NCBI GenBank assembly: GCA_012861695.1 | Contig: JAAOOA010000028.1 | Coordinates: 7,356,470 to 7,420,469, forward strand | DNA length: 64,000 nucleotides | DNA from: Trematomus loennbergii | Lineage: Eukaryota; Chordata; Actinopteri; Perciformes; Nototheniidae | Direction of reading: 5' to 3' | Shown here: piece after piece, positions 36,901 through 50,731 of the stretch | Layout of the letters: the number at the start of each line of letters is the position of its first letter | How positions within the stretch are numbered: the stretch's first letter is position 1 | Program-made: the position numbers and the translations under genes | The notes under the pieces: generated by a model | Seen by the model: the letters and a program-made list of their open reading frames with translations, nothing else | Told to the model about the DNA's origin: nothing | The model's database searches: none

Positions 36901-37953
36901 TTAATTACCGTGCCCACCTGGAAATTGATGTATTGTATCATGTTGGAAGATAACTAGTCACAATTGTGTAATTGCAAGACCTGAACAGTACAAAGTCTCG
37001 TAAGACCAACAATTAACTTCTAGATGTTGATTAAATATCCAACACAAGGGAACCATCTCAATGAACTTCTGATGGGCTTCATACGTGTGATGTTTCAATG
37101 GATGGTGGCTAGTGCAGTTATTGGCAAAGCTACAAAAAGATTGGGTAGCCTTTGACATTCAGAAAAAAAAGACACCTTGTCAGAGGATCACTGCACAGTA
37201 AATCATCATTTCAGTTAACTCTAGAGACGTTCAACACACAAAAACGGGCTCAAATTTGACTTGCGATAATTACAACAAACCAACGCATAAACAAAACCAG
37301 ACAAACCAAAATGATCTCTACCTAAAGTTCAAATTGGGGTTATCTCTGACTTGTTCGTAGGCCACAAATGAAATCAAGTTAAAGCTGGTACTGTATCCCT
37401 GAGGATTTTAAAAGAGCAAGCCAACACTACCCTTTTCACATATACAGTATATATCCATATTTAAAAAAACAAATTCAGAGCACTCACATCCCAAACTGCA
37501 ACTAAATACTGTCAATTGCACACTCATAACATAACAAAGGTATTCAGGCGCTTCAAGGAATTCTGGCAAAATATGCGATATCTGGATTTTCCCATTCTGT
37601 AGGATCCAGGATCAATAAAACAGCTTTCTCCACATACCGGATGATTCATTTCAGTTTTTGAAAAGGCACAGACTGTCATCGCAAAGAAACTACAGACAAC
37701 AAAAACATATTTCTTTGCGAACACATATCTTTCTCGTGGTTGCGTATCATAAAACGCACAAATCAGCAGAGTGATTCTGTACTCATGGTATTTTTCTAGA
37801 AATCCAGTTACTCAATATGGTTCTAATGTTTGGGACAATTCAATAAAAAAGCATTTGTTAAAAATGTACTTATGCTGGCAGTGGTGGGTATACTTTGTAA
37901 GCAATCTAAGGGAACCATACTGGCAATTGTCTATGTCTGCACTTTTTCTACAT
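33956..37953. other. Non-coding region
   Basis: No gene, RNA or element could be recognised in this stretch. Confidence 0.5.
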
Positions 37954-38477
37954 TTAAAGGGGACCTATCATGCAAAATACACTTTTGCACATCTTTTATA
38001 CATGAATATGTGTCCCCGGTGTGTCAGGGAACTCACCAAGTGTCAGAAAACACAACCCTCTCTCTTTTCCTCCATACCCAAATCTCTAAAAACGGGGCTG
38101 CAACGGAGCTGATACAGATTTGAAATTGTTCTGACGTCAGAAACAGGGAGCTCCGCCTATATGGGCAACTCTCCACCTATCAGGGGAATGGGGGATTGGG
38201 CCACGGCCATTGCGCTCGAAAGCGCTGGAGACACTGTAGTACATATGCCAGGCCTGTAAGTGGCGCTGTAGTCTGCCACAAAAGCAGCGAAGAAGACTTC
38301 TCACAGAATCAGCCCCTGCAAAAACAGGGCTGGAAAAGAGCAAATAGAGCGAAATGAGGCATGGCTAAAATGCATGATCTGTTTGGTATTTTGAAAAAAA
38401 AAACTTCACAGACATGTTTTATATAGGTATGGCCCTACAATATATTATTCAAATATAGCATGATAGGTCCACATTAA
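37954..38477. mobile_element. TTAA-flanked miniature transposon, family B, copy 1
   Basis: Ends are AGGGGACCTATCATGC and GCATGATAGGTCCACA, bounded by TTAA at 37954-37957 and 38474-38477. It is nearly identical along most of its length to the copy at 60066-60584 but has a different central segment (about 38190-38280). Confidence 0.85.
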
Positions 38478-39824
38478 GTTTGAACACAAATCATCCCTTG
38501 ATTGAAGTCATTATCGCAAATCACTTCAAATCCTTTAGATGAAATACCTTAACAATTCATCAAACCATCACATATCATCGAGGCCTGTTTTAACAACAAT
38601 GAGCAACCTCTATTTTCTGTACATTTCACACATTGAATATAATGTAGGCTTTCATGGATATCCTGCTTTAAGAAAGCCTTTACTGTTTGAAAAGGGGTCG
38701 AGCATAGATATTAAACTGACTGTTTTGTGCAGTACAGTATGTTAATTTCTATCTGTGTACCTGGATAATGGCTGCCTCTTTGAAAGGCTTCAGAGAACTC
38801 TGTCTTTGTGGGACATTTAACTGCTTTCTCTTTCCGTTCTCTAATTGTCTTATCTCTTTATGTTGTTGTCATGGGGATGATTTTTACATGTTTATGTGAT
38901 ATCCTTCAGCCTTTGAAACATATCACATTTTGCTTCATAACAGTTGAGGAAAGTATCTTTAAATTATGTTTTACTTCCCTTCTACAATTTCCTCTGTCTG
39001 GCTTTATCGGTCTGTGTGTTTCTCAGAGGGACTGTGATAAATCTCATTACAGTGTGTGCTGTCAAGAGCCAAGAAGGTCAATACGAAAGCAAACAATAAA
39101 CGATTCGTTCGACGAAGACTCAAAAACGCTGGATTATTACAGGGGAATGCAAAGATCTGATCTAAATCCACCAGTCGATTCCATTTTATGTAAATCAACA
39201 AGAATCAGTGGATTATCTGTAAGTAATCCTCTGTAGAGCTTTATTTTTCATTGCATGTAAGAAATAATACAGACTCCTCATGTCACATAGTAATAAAAGG
39301 AGGAGAGAAAACATCATTATTATTCTGGCAGTAAGTAAAATAGATGCGATAACACAAAATAATAAGACCCAGTGCAGCCGGTGTAACCTGAGGTTTCATC
39401 GTTTGAATGAATAAACACACACCAATTCAACAGACATCAATTCAGTACATACCTATGTTTATATATTCAGGAAAATGCTAAGGAAGGCGTTGCTGTTAAA
39501 CCTCATTATGGTCATTATTGCAGCAGCGCCAGGGAAATTGTTTTTTGAGCCCTTCCTAATTATAAAGCTGGTCTCGTCCTGTCTTGCAGACTCTCTCAGC
39601 ATTCATGATTGAAGGTTCGGCAAAGAATGAAAGCACATTTTCTCTTCCCTTCTATTGAATGAGAACAGTGGTTTAATCAGGTCTGGTTTAATTAAATGTC
39701 CAAATGTAACATTTAGACTCAATTTCATTTGTTTTTCTTTCGGGTAGAAAAGTGGAGGTTTTCCTCCTCATCACTCCACCGCTCCCATGTTTTTTGTGTG
39801 TTGCCATAAGTTATTCTCTCTCCG

Positions 39825-40115
39825 TTGGTGCGCGGGGCTAATGCTAATGCTAATGATGCTAATGCCAGCAAATACAATGGCGACTTCACAAAACTTTTCA
39901 GAGTTTTACGGGGCGTGGTTTGCAATTCGCCCAGCCAATCGAAATTGGTACTATTTTCTCCCCAGGATAGTACCACCTCTCTAGCAGGCACTAAAAATGG
40001 GGGTAAAAGTTCTCGGAACTAAGTACTCTTTTTGGTGTGAACGCAATATTCCAGGCACTATCGGAACTAAATGGGAAAAGTACGGGTAAAAGTACTCCGG
40101 TGTGAATGCGCCTAT
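39825..40115. repeat. Probable degenerate miniature transposon
   Basis: Contains TTGGTGTGAACGC and CCGGTGTGAATGCGCC motifs, repeated GGAACTA/AAAAGTAC units and a short (GCTAAT)n run, all common in fish DNA transposon relics. Terminal repeats and target duplication could not be defined. Confidence 0.4.
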
Positions 40116-40324
40116 AGTGACATGTCTTCACCGAAGGTCCACAATATCTGGATTAGGAATTTGATTTAAAAAATATACTTTTATTATTTTTGGTGCAGGA
40201 CTAACAGCAATAATGAAGCTGAAATAAAGCAAAGCTACAATACGATTTCTGGTCACTAGGGGGCAGATCATGAAGTTCATAACGTTAACGGACATTTTTT
40301 CAATGTATTTGACATCCACTAGGC

Positions 40325-40705
40325 TTAAAGGTGGGGTAGGTAATTTTGGAGAAACCCGGCTCGAGTGCGCTAGAATTTGAAAATACACAGCCGGAAAAAA
40401 TCTGCCACTTCCTTACAGAGCCCCTCCTCCAACACACACGAACGCGCACATGACCAATGAGGGCACGAGATAAGTTTGTGCACAGATGGAAGGCTGACAG
40501 GCAGGTAGGCCATCCAGTTACTTTAGCCGGGCTGGCTAAAATGATTGGTCGTGCTTTTTAAAGCGCTACGGCTTCCACAGATGAATTATTTTAATGTATT
40601 TATTGTCAAAGCACTTAAGATATTCATTGCTATCGGGATGTTAAGAGCATTCCATGGAATATAACAAAAAGTGTTTCTGAAATCAATTACATACCCCACC
40701 TTTAA
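40325..40705. mobile_element. TTAA-flanked miniature transposon, family C
   Basis: The left end AGGTGGGGTAGGTAAT and right end ATTACATACCCCACCT form an inverted repeat with one mismatch, bounded by TTAA on both sides. The element is 373 bp and non-coding. Confidence 0.85.
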
Positions 40706-43440
40706 TGTTGGTTCATTTCCAATAAAATGTTGGTTGACGTAAATCAATAAATACATTGATATAATATATAGACTATTTATTTATTGAATTACCAGAAATG
40801 ACATGTCAGGATGTGGACATATCGCTAAGCCCTAGCGTCAGAGGCATTATACTAGATGGACTGGCTGTCGCTAGAACAATTTGTTCAGTGCTTATTTTTT
40901 GCCATTAATTCTTATAAGAAATATATTTTGTTGTTACCTTAAAGTTCCGTCTACGGCTGTTACTGTAGCTGTGAAATCAACATTGGCGTGAAACAGAGAA
41001 GAAACCCATTCATATTGAATGTTTACTTGCAAGCCAATTTAAAAGGTCAGTAGTTGCTTGTCAGTAATGTACAATAAGTGTCTTGGTAATGTGTGCAGAC
41101 CTTTAGAACCACATGAGGTGAAACAATTCACAATCACAGAAGACAGCTATATGGAGCCTGGTGTACCTCATAGAGCACAGTCCACCTACATGTGACTCGC
41201 ATTGGGCTGCAATCAACAGCAGAGAGGAGAGATTTACAGGTGGCTGCCATGAGACAAATCACTTGTCAAACCGTACACCATGTGACTAACCAGCTCTTTT
41301 ATGAGGCTGTCCACAGAGAGCAGTCAATCTAGTTATTTTCTGGGTTGTTGCACACTGAATCATATGTCTCTAAATCTGTTGATCAGGTGTTAAATTACTG
41401 TATGCTGAGGAAAAAATATCAGTGAGGAGGAGGATGACTCAGTGCACCTTCCAGGATGTTGAAGCTACTGTAATGCACAAATACAGGTCTTGACATTCTG
41501 TATCATTAAAAAATATTGTTCACAGTGCCATCATGGATTCTCCCCCTCTTAAAAAAAATATATATTTTAAATATCCTCCTCACTCTTCAGTGAGGCATCC
41601 CTGTCTGGAGTTCCATCTCAATTCCCGCACTGCATTGTCAGATGTAATGAAATTAAATTGATCAAATGTGCTCCCATATATTTAGTTAACATGATTTCTT
41701 TTTCTGCTTAAGTGGAGAATGTCTCATAATTAGGGCTGGGTATTGTTCAAAAATGTCAAACAATACTTAACCTTAATGATATTCTAAAGCTGAACATTAC
41801 ATTTAAAATAGCAGAATTGCAAAATAGATTTTGCAATGTCATATTAATGTGAGGCTCCATAAAGAGTTAAGTTAAAAAAAAGCATGTTGAAGGTGGCCGA
41901 AACGCACCTGGCTTAATTTTCTAGATGTCCGGGTACATTTGGAGCAGGTTTCCAAAGAACGACCACAGCAGCCTGTGTTTAATTCTGACCCACAAACCTT
42001 TGCTGTTTGTCATCCTCTCACTGTCCCCCTTTCCTGTCTGCCTTCAACTGTTCAATACAATAGGCAAAAAGCCAAATACATATATAAAAACAAAACTGAA
42101 AGTCTTACCATGTCATACATAAAGATGGAATGTAAAGCTCATTTGGATGCAAATTCAAACAAACATTGGGCAAATCTTCAAAGCCTCAAAGCCAAGGCAG
42201 CAGTTCCACATTGCATAAAAGATTATAGTATTGTTTTTCCAGGATGTTCGCAGTAACAATATTGACTGAGCTGTCAGAATGAGATTCAACTGAAACTTTT
42301 CAAAAGGCTATGAGTTTTCAAGCATTAAATGATCACTTAACAAAACCACTCATTCTGAAAATACATTGCATATGCTACTAAAAGGGTAGATATTTTTTAC
42401 AACCACAATTTAACCAAGATGACAACTTTCTTTAACATAATGTACTGCTTTAAATAGGTGTTCTGTAAGCTATGACCCTTCAGTATGGTCACGAAGCATG
42501 AAAGACTGTTTCTGTTTAAACTGAGTCGCTGTATCTAGTGTAGGCAGATGTCAGTAAGGCATGAAATGAGCATTGCCCCCTGTGAAGGCGTCTCTGCAGC
42601 AGGTAATGTTTCTCACTGCACAATATAAGCCTGCCTACAGTAGCTCCATACAGACTGCAGCTGGTCTACTCTCTAGAAATAGATATGAATATATGAATGC
42701 AGATAGATGTCGTCATTCGTCAAAACTTGGTATTCTGGTTTCCAATGTTAGTTCAAGAAGTAATGAAACCTCACTTTCAAGCATGGCTATATGCAGGTAA
42801 ACAGACCGTGTGAACATCAAAAGTATCACACCGCATTGGCCGAAAAACAAACTCTGAACCCAAGGCTTTTGTCTGACAACGATTTAGCTTGAAATTGATT
42901 TGATAACTAGATACTTGTGAAACAGTTAGAGATGCAATGATACAGCTACTTGAACTGGAGATCTCTAACCAGGACTATTCAGGTGAAAATCTTAAAGTGT
43001 TGACATGACATTAAGGAGAGTTTAACTGAGAGATTATTAAATGAATGTGACTTCCTTGAGTAGCCTTGCCACTCACAGTTCACTCGTGGCTGTAAAGTGG
43101 CGGTACTGAGTCATTTGGAAAGATTGGCTGAACATGGACACTGGCTTGAAGAGAGCACATTAAATCGGAGAACAGCTCCAAGTTTCATGTTGGCCGTTAA
43201 TTTACGTTAATGAGCCTAAACTGATATAATCAACCATCTGTGATGTTTATCATTTGATGGCAACAGTTAGTGCTATAAGTGTGAAGCATGATGCCGAGAA
43301 GTCAGAATTGATAATTGACATCTGGTTTCAGAGAGGAAAACCAATCAAGACCCAAGTCTACAAGCAACCTTATTTTTGCATCCATCAACACGTAGAATCT
43401 GGGTGTGCTGTAAACGACGGCTCCTTCACACTGACAGACT
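40706..43440. other. Non-coding region
   Basis: No gene or element recognised; only short unsupported frames. Confidence 0.5.
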
Positions 43441-43690
43441 TTAAAGGTCACCTATTATACAAAATCGACTTGTTCATGTCTTTTATACATAAACATGTGT
43501 CCCCTCTGTGTAAAGAGATTCTGAAAGTTTCAGGAAAAAAGATTCGCTCTCTTTCTGTCCTGATCCATTTATATAAAAACCTGTCTGAAAATGAGCTGAT
43601 CAGATTTTGACCACTTTATGTCATAAAGATTTTTGGGCTTGTGTAACCATTAGCCAATCACCAACCAAGGTAAGGTAGTGGGGTATCATT
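43441..43690. mobile_element. TTAA miniature transposon, family A, truncated copy
   Basis: Starts TTAA then AGGTCACCTATTATAC and follows the reverse complement of the element at 13450-13967 through the TGTGTAACCATTAGCCAATC region. The similarity then stops and no second terminal repeat is found. Confidence 0.75.
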
Positions 43691-45230
43691 AAAAAGACTA
43701 ACCTGGGGTGGAGAACGGCTCAGTAATCCTTCCATTTCCCTTAAGCCACTAAACAACACCCTCAAGTCATGATGGGGAAGAAAATTGTGATGGGAAACAA
43801 CTGCGAAGTCGCTGTGTGAGCGTGGAACACGGACAGCTGCTCACTAGATCAGCTTCAGCAGGGGTATCTCACTCCATCACCACCGCATCGGTGAACACAT
43901 CACACACACGGAGAGAGCCTGCATCAATCATACACCACACCACGGGGAACTCAAGCTTTCAGTCCCTGGGGGAAAACTTTTGAGACGGTGTCAAAATCCA
44001 ACAAAATATCAACAAATGAGCCTTGGGGTAGAGCACATTTTCAGTGGAGAAATAAAGAAATAAATCCACAGACTCCCTGTTGATACTGGTGGGTGCACTT
44101 CCTTCCGATGCTTAATCCAATCTTAAACAACTAGATACACTCTGAAGGAGGAAAATTCAGGGTGGGGATCAAAAGGGAGAGAGAGGAGAAAGAAGCCAGA
44201 GGGAAAAAAAGTCGGGTTTATTTTTTGAGGCTTCAGTGCACTGAGTCAGGATTAAATATGTGGTTCCTTCACAGCAGCAAATGGCTGATGAGGATATTAC
44301 AGACCACTGGTTGATGCGATACAAAGTGGAAATGTTCAACATTAATAGGAAGGGTCAAATCAAGGTGAAAGCAGACTACAAAATACATAAATGTACCTGT
44401 AGCATGACACAATTCTATCAAAAATACAATTGAAAAGGCTACCCACAGTAGATCTAGTAGCGAGGAACTCCAATACACTGCACACTATTACTGAAATGGA
44501 AAATGTGCCTGTTTTCTGTCCTGCTGTGTCAAAATCCAGCTTGAGAAGAAAGCATCTTGCAGCAGCGACTGTGTGCTCTGATCTGGAGAAACAAAAAGGC
44601 GCTATAAAGACGAGGAGATGGCTACATGCCAAATGTGGAGGACAGAATGGTTAAAGAGACGTGAGCTGCATGTGTTCTGCGGAAAGCTGGAGGTAATTTA
44701 CGAAGGCCACAATAATTACGTTCAATCAAACCAGCAGGCATTGTGGCTTTTCTGATGCTCCTACAGCTGCAGAGAAAGCTGCCCAACCTTCTCCTTTGGG
44801 GGTCGTTTCACCAGCATTGGTTTTGTACTGAAATAATCACAAAATCTCAAAATGTCCGAGGGGACTAAAACATAGCATTAGACCTCCTATCTGCTCTGAA
44901 GCTTAACGGACAATTGCAGCATCATTTCAGGTTTTATTTTGAGGTATACATCTTTTTTGTATTCCTTGTCTGCAATGCGTGTCCTTCAGTTTAGTTCAAA
45001 TAAATACTTTTTTAGGGGTACATGGAGTTTTCTCGTTTCTTCAAAGGGTTTTTATGAATTTTTGTAAATTATCAAATGTTTGGGTCCAGCCCTACTTTCA
45101 CGTGTCAATCTGTGATGATGGCCTGTTGGTGTTTCCAAACAGTCAGTAGAGATGTTAACCGCTGTGAACAAGAAGCAGAACATTGTGTTCTCTATACATA
45201 GGACCAGCAGCAGAGAGGCCAGTTGCTTCA
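43691..45230. other. Non-coding region
   Basis: No recognisable gene. A short frame on either strand near 44360-44654 has no domain or splice support. Confidence 0.45.
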
Positions 45231-45233
45231 CAT

Positions 45234-47690
45234 GCAGTACAAAGGTAGTCAGCTGCGACCCATTACTGCAAGAGTAATTCACCAAATCAAGACACATTGT
45301 GTTTTTGACAGTTATGTTTCTTAATAAATTGTATAAAAGCAATAACCAAGTTAATGATGAATTGAAATCCACCAACATATCTGTTGTTATGCTACTGTTA
45401 CAAACAAAACTCTTCTCATAAAATGTAAATACTCCCTATGCAAGGCTTAACTGAGCTCAAATTCAACCAGCTTGTCTGTTTGGGAGCTTTTATGAACTGC
45501 ATTTTGTCTGTGTTCTTGCATTATTGCAAATTGTGTGTCAAATTTAATTTAGCAAGTATTGCTTTCTGATTTTATTGTGCATGAATGGAGAAGTTTAGGA
45601 GAAAAAGCAACATAAAAAAACAAGATGAGATGATGAGCTGATAGCAATCAGGAAAATAATTGCCAGATCAATTTACTGTAAAATGAAAAACCTCATTAGC
45701 TGTGGTTGTGGTATTTTCTTTAGTTTTTCATCAGAATTGCGTGGCTTTCAAAATGCTTCATGATTGCGGTATTAATAGATCATAACATATATTAATGTAC
45801 AGCACTTGGAGAATAAGAGGGTTGAGAAAAGTTAAGTTATAAAACAAAGATAACCACATCTCCCTTTGTTAATACTTTGCATTCAGCCTCAAACCATGAT
45901 TAACAAATCAGAAATGCTATTAGGACAAATGGACTGAAATATGAAAACATCCCTGGTAAAACATGATCCATTAAGCAGATAAAGTCTTCATATGCAGTAC
46001 AAAGCGGGGACCCATTACTGCATGAGTATTCACCAAATCAAGACATATTGTGTTCTGACAGTTATGTTTCTTAATAATGTATATAAAAGCATTAACCAAG
46101 TTCATAATAATAATACCGAATACACCAACATATGTGTTATTATGCTACTGTTCCAAAGAAAACCCTTCTCAGAAAATACAAATGAAACTTCAAAGGACTC
46201 ATCCCTTACCCTCTGTCATTCATGCACACACACAAACTAACACCGACATGTCATAAAATAATTAAAGGAGATAAGGACAGTGCAGGCTTGAATGCTAAAT
46301 GACTTCCTTCTTTGATTTTGCTTAGACCAGCGAGCTTCCTTTTAATTCCCAGGGAGAAAAAAGTGAAGGTTCAAAAAGGCGCTCTGATGCAGACTTGAAA
46401 CAGTTTGGATTTTAATATAATGCTCAGGCCGTGACATGTTCCATGGTGTGCGTGTGTGCGTGTGCGTGTGTGCGTGTGCATGTGCGTGTGTGTGAGTGAG
46501 AAAGACATGATTTCTATGCTGGGTGCATATGTGTGTGGGAGGCAGCGTGGTGTATTTGTGCGTTTCTGTTTAACGAGTGGGTGAATAAGTGCATGCATGG
46601 AAATGTGTTTTTCGGCATCAGTGTGAGTCTTTGTGTTTACACAAACATTTATTTGCTCTTCCAGGTCGTGTCTTGAACATACACCGGCTGAATTTGACCT
46701 TTCAACGTGGTCCGAAGCCTCAAACAAGCAGTAGATAATGAAAACTGTGACAGAGATCAATTCTCTCACTCCCTCTCTTAAGCTCCCGCGGGTTTCCCAC
46801 TTGCCGCTTTTCTCTTTGCCGTAATACTGAATTCATTGACCTCCTGCACTATGAAACTTCTCTGCTGAAAACTTTAGCCTATCATCAGAAGTATAATGAA
46901 GAGACTGATAATTAATTAATGCAGTCCCCCCTGTGTTAAAGACAGCTGAGTAGATAATGCTCATATCTGCATCTGTAATAGGGAGCCACGCTTCAGTGCT
47001 TGTGATTGTGTCCAGAGAAAACAGCTGATGTCGAAACAACACAAGAAGTCTCCATCCCTCTACATTCCTGCACCCCTACACCAGAAGGGAAAAGCAAGTC
47101 ATTGGGTTATCCATTGGTACATTATGTACTAAATGCATTTTTGTAATATTCGTGTTCTTTAATTCAAAAGAGATCTATTAAATGCAGGTATTATGTTTGT
47201 CTGTTTAGGTGGATGACAAACATTGCCTGTGTTCTTGCAATATTGCAAATTGTGTGTCAGATGTAATTGAGCAAGTATTGCTTTCTGATTTTATTGTGCA
47301 TGTATGGAAAAGTTTAGGAGAAAAAGCAACAAAACAAAAGGCGAAAAGCGGATATGATGAGCTGACAGCAATCAGGAAAATAATTGCCAGATCAATTTAC
47401 TGTCAAATGAAAATCCTCATTAGCTGTGCTTGTGGTCTTTGTTTGTCATCAGAAAATGCTTCGTGGTTGCTGAATTAATAGATCATAAAATATATAAATG
47501 TACAGCACTTGGAGAATAAGAGGGATGGGAAAAGTTATAAAACAAAGATAACCACATCTCCCTTTGTTAATACTTTGCATTCGGCCTCAAACCAAGATAA
47601 ACAAGTCAGAAATGCTATTAGAACAAATGGACTGAAATGTGAAAACATCCCTGGTAAAACATTATCCATTAAGCAGATAAAGTCTATTCA
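45234..47690. repeat. Tandem segmental duplication, second copy interrupted
   Basis: Block X (about 45234-45430) is repeated at about 45990-46185. Block Y (about 45505-45985) is repeated at about 47195-47685. Shared stretches include AGCAAGTATTGCTTTCTGAT and TCAGGAAAATAATTGCCAGA. Order is X-Y-X'-Y'. X' and Y' are separated by about 1 kb, while X and Y are only about 75 bp apart, so the second copy gained an insertion or the first lost sequence. Function is unknown. Confidence 0.8.
46446..46496. repeat. GTGTGTGCGTG-type microsatellite
   Basis: TG repeat with regular GC units, inside the extra segment between the X' and Y' blocks. Confidence 0.9.
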
Positions 47691-48029
47691 TTTTTACCTG
47701 GCGCTCCACAGCAGCATGGCGGTGTGAGGGAAACTGAAGGTGGTTGTTAACTTTTGCCCCTGTGAAACCTGTATGTATTAATAATGATTTAAATCCACCC
47801 AATGTCCTCCTTATCAGCCCTTCATTAACCCTTAGATGCACGAGTGACTGGACCCTACACTCTTCCATAAGTGGGTCAAAAAGGACCCGTATTAGAATAA
47901 TATGTGTTTTTATGCCATTTTTGTCATTTTGGTTAAGAAAAATTACTTGTATAATATTTAGTATTATATTTTGGTTCGCACAAGAAATATTTCTTTACAT
48001 TTTGAAAAAAAACGTTTTGAACATATTGA

Positions 48030-48540
48030 TGCAAAGATCCAACCCTCTCTTACCTGCCCTTCAGCTGAACGACCTATCCTACCTTTCCTCCCACCTTGAC
48101 TCCTCACACACTCCAGATCATGGCACCACATTACACCAGTCCTCAAAGACCTTCATTGGCTTCCCGTCTCCCAACGCATCAACTACAAAATACTGGCCCT
48201 CACCTACAAAGCCCTCCACCATGAACAGGGCTGGAGGGCTGGAGGGCTGGAGGGCTGGAGGGCTGGAGGGCCAGCCCCCCCCCCTCTATCTCACTGTTCT
48301 TCTCACCCCTACCAACCCCCGCGGTCCCTCAGATGCACCTCAGCCGGTCTCCTGTCCCCCCCAAGTCCAAACTAGGCAGCATTGGGGACAGAGCCTTTTC
48401 ATTGGCAGCTCCCAGGATCTGGAATTCCCTCCCCCAGGATCTTCGCTATTCCAGCCCCTCACAGTATTCCAGTCCCTTTTCAAAACTCATCTCTTCTCCT
48501 CTGTCTACTCATAGCCCCCCCAAAAAAAACACAAAAACTA
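48030..48540 (+). pseudogene. LINE reverse-transcriptase C-terminal fragment
   Basis: The + strand reads HITPVLKDLHWLPVSQRIN, then YKILALTYKALH. After an interruption it reads GDRAFSLAAPRIWNSLPQDLR, then FSKLISS. These are hallmark segments from the end of ORF2 of fish L2/Rex-type non-LTR retrotransposons. The coding frame is broken by a 9-bp tandem repeat, by a frame change and by loss of all upstream domains. An A-rich tail follows near 48523-48540. It is nested inside the TTAA element. Confidence 0.8.
48229..48271. repeat. 9-bp tandem repeat (GCTGGAGGG)n
   Basis: About five copies of GCTGGAGGG inside the LINE fragment, explaining its interrupted reading frame. Confidence 0.9.
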
Positions 48541-49940
48541 CAATTTCTTAAAATGTACATTTAAAATTTAAATGGCATGATATCCAAAACATGTTTTTTT
48601 ACAAAAATGTAATTACAAGAAAACCACCTCACCGGGTCAAAAAATACCCACTTATGCATCTAAGGGTTAAGTTAGAGAATATAAACAAACCTCAGTCAGG
48701 TTCAACACACATGACCTTTTAAACTCCAGCTGTCAGTCTGTCTCACTGAACACTGGGGGATATTTTCAGGCACCTTCAGCCAGGGGAGACGGAGAAAAAT
48801 GCAACACGAGTGTAGTAATACCCGTGTTGTTTGCTCAGTCAATATTGCACTTGGCTTTATCTAAACTTCCTGAATGCCTGAGGCTGATTGATACAGTAGT
48901 CCTATTTTATCTACTAACAGCAATTCAAGTCGCACAAAATCTGAACTAAAAGACGATTAGGTAACGAGCCCTGGAAACGAAATATAAATTCAGAGCCACC
49001 TCTCTGGATTCTGCACACACCTAACAGCTGTCAGCAGGTGAAATAATCCCTCACACACTTATCACAGCCAGACTAATAGATCCCCACGCATATGCCATGG
49101 GGACAAATCTCTCTCAGCTGTCAATCTCGCGCCACGGGGAGAAAAGTAATAAGAATAAGATATGAAAGGAATTACTTATCAAGCTGAATGTACTCACAGC
49201 AGGGCAACAACAAATAAAAAAACAAATCCAGTACTTCCACCTCCCGACCCAGCAGGTTTGACAGACGTGTCCTAAAGGATTTAAGGAAAAATAAAGGTAC
49301 AAAATGGCAACAGAATTGGCTGCCCAAGAGACTTCAATTTCCTGACGTGTTTCCAACCACAAGCAGAGACTGAATAAAGTGATATCATGGTGGCATCGGA
49401 GAGAATGATCTGAAGGAAAGCATCTTGCAAAGACTGGCACACTGCTGGCACCCGTTTACGCTCCTTTCATCTTTTAACAAATGTGTTTTAGCGCATGATG
49501 CAAAACTATGGATCTCACACCCATCAGAAGTATGATGTATTTCAGTTGTATTCACAAATCTCACTGAATAAAAGGCAGAATGTGATTTTATGTTAGGAAT
49601 ATTTTAGTTGCAAGAAAGCTCCCTATAATTTAGAGAATTTAACACATTTATACAAGATGTATAGACTACCTTAGGTAATATGTGCTGTTATGGAAAACTC
49701 AGAGATGTTCTGGCTGCTCTTGTGTGCATATTTCAACTGCAATACTACAAAACTACATATTTCTCATATTCTCCCAATGTGCATACTAGTCAACGTATTG
49801 TCACAAATTAACTGTCCGCACTGTGCCATTTGAATAGCCACAATACTAAGCCTGTCTTTTCACAATTATATGTTGTTCAACAATTTTACCTAGTAACACT
49901 TTACTTTAACCTCCCTATGTATAAGCACATATAAGAACAT

Positions 49941-49988
49941 GTGTGTGTGTGTGTGCGTGTGCGTGTGCGTGTGCGTGTGTGTGTGTGT
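49941..49988. repeat. (TG)n microsatellite with GTGCGT units
   Basis: TG repeat interspersed with regularly spaced GCGTGT units. Confidence 0.92.
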
Positions 49989-50624
49989 CTCTTATGTACA
50001 AGCTCAATCCCAGCACATACACACATGCAGCAAAGTCAGCGAACCGCAGAGCAGAAAGATGGAGAAGAGGAAGTGAACTTGAAGATTTCTCGAAGTTGAC
50101 AGCAACTTTGTACATTACTGTAAATACTGTAGTCAAACTGTTGCGAGTAAGAAGCCAATATTTCATTAATACACCTGTAAAACAAGCATAAACATCTAAA
50201 CATGTAGAAAGGCTGTAATTTAATCGTCTCTGTCTGCAGTCTCTCATCCCCCGCAGCTGTGATCAACACAATCACAGCACGCTAGCTTGGCTATTAGCAA
50301 CGGTAACAAACAAGCCAACACAAAATAATGAGTGAAGTTTGCCTATTTTGCAAATATAGACTCTTTTTATCTACTCTGAATTCATTCTTTAAAAAATAAC
50401 CAATAAGAGTATTAATAAAGAACCAACCCAATAAGAAGCATTGAAAAGAGTTGTAGTATTGATAATATTGTCACGATACCCCTAACATAGGTGAGGGATA
50501 AGCCAATAAAGCCCCTTTGTATTGTATTGTATAAAGTAGTGTTAGCTCAGCCTTCAGCAACACACATTTAAACATCAATGCCTTCATGCACCAATATTTC
50601 ACATGTCATATGTTTTATCGACCT

Positions 50625-50626
<2 letters not shown>

Positions 50627-50722
<96 letters not shown>

Positions 50723-50731
50723 TGTGTGTGT
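50627..50731. repeat. (TG)n microsatellite
   Basis: About 105 bp of TG repeat with single CTG and ATG interruptions. Confidence 0.96.

Larger units (their letters stand above)
47825..48670. mobile_element. piggyBac-type miniature transposon containing a LINE fragment
   Basis: A perfect 12-bp inverted repeat CCCTTAGATGCA / TGCATCTAAGGG is flanked by TTAA on both sides. Subterminal copies of GTGGGT and GGGTCAAAAA lie near each end. A TTAA target and CCC-starting ends are typical of piggyBac elements. The middle (about 48030-48540) is a foreign LINE fragment. Confidence 0.88.

Noticed and set aside
38808..39236. 142-codon open frame on the + strand
   Set aside because: No recognisable domain, no supporting splice structure, and composition like the surrounding non-coding DNA.
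46371..46769. 132-codon minus-strand open frame with a His-Thr-rich stretch
   Set aside because: It runs through the GTGTGCG microsatellite; the His/Thr repeat is the translated repeat.
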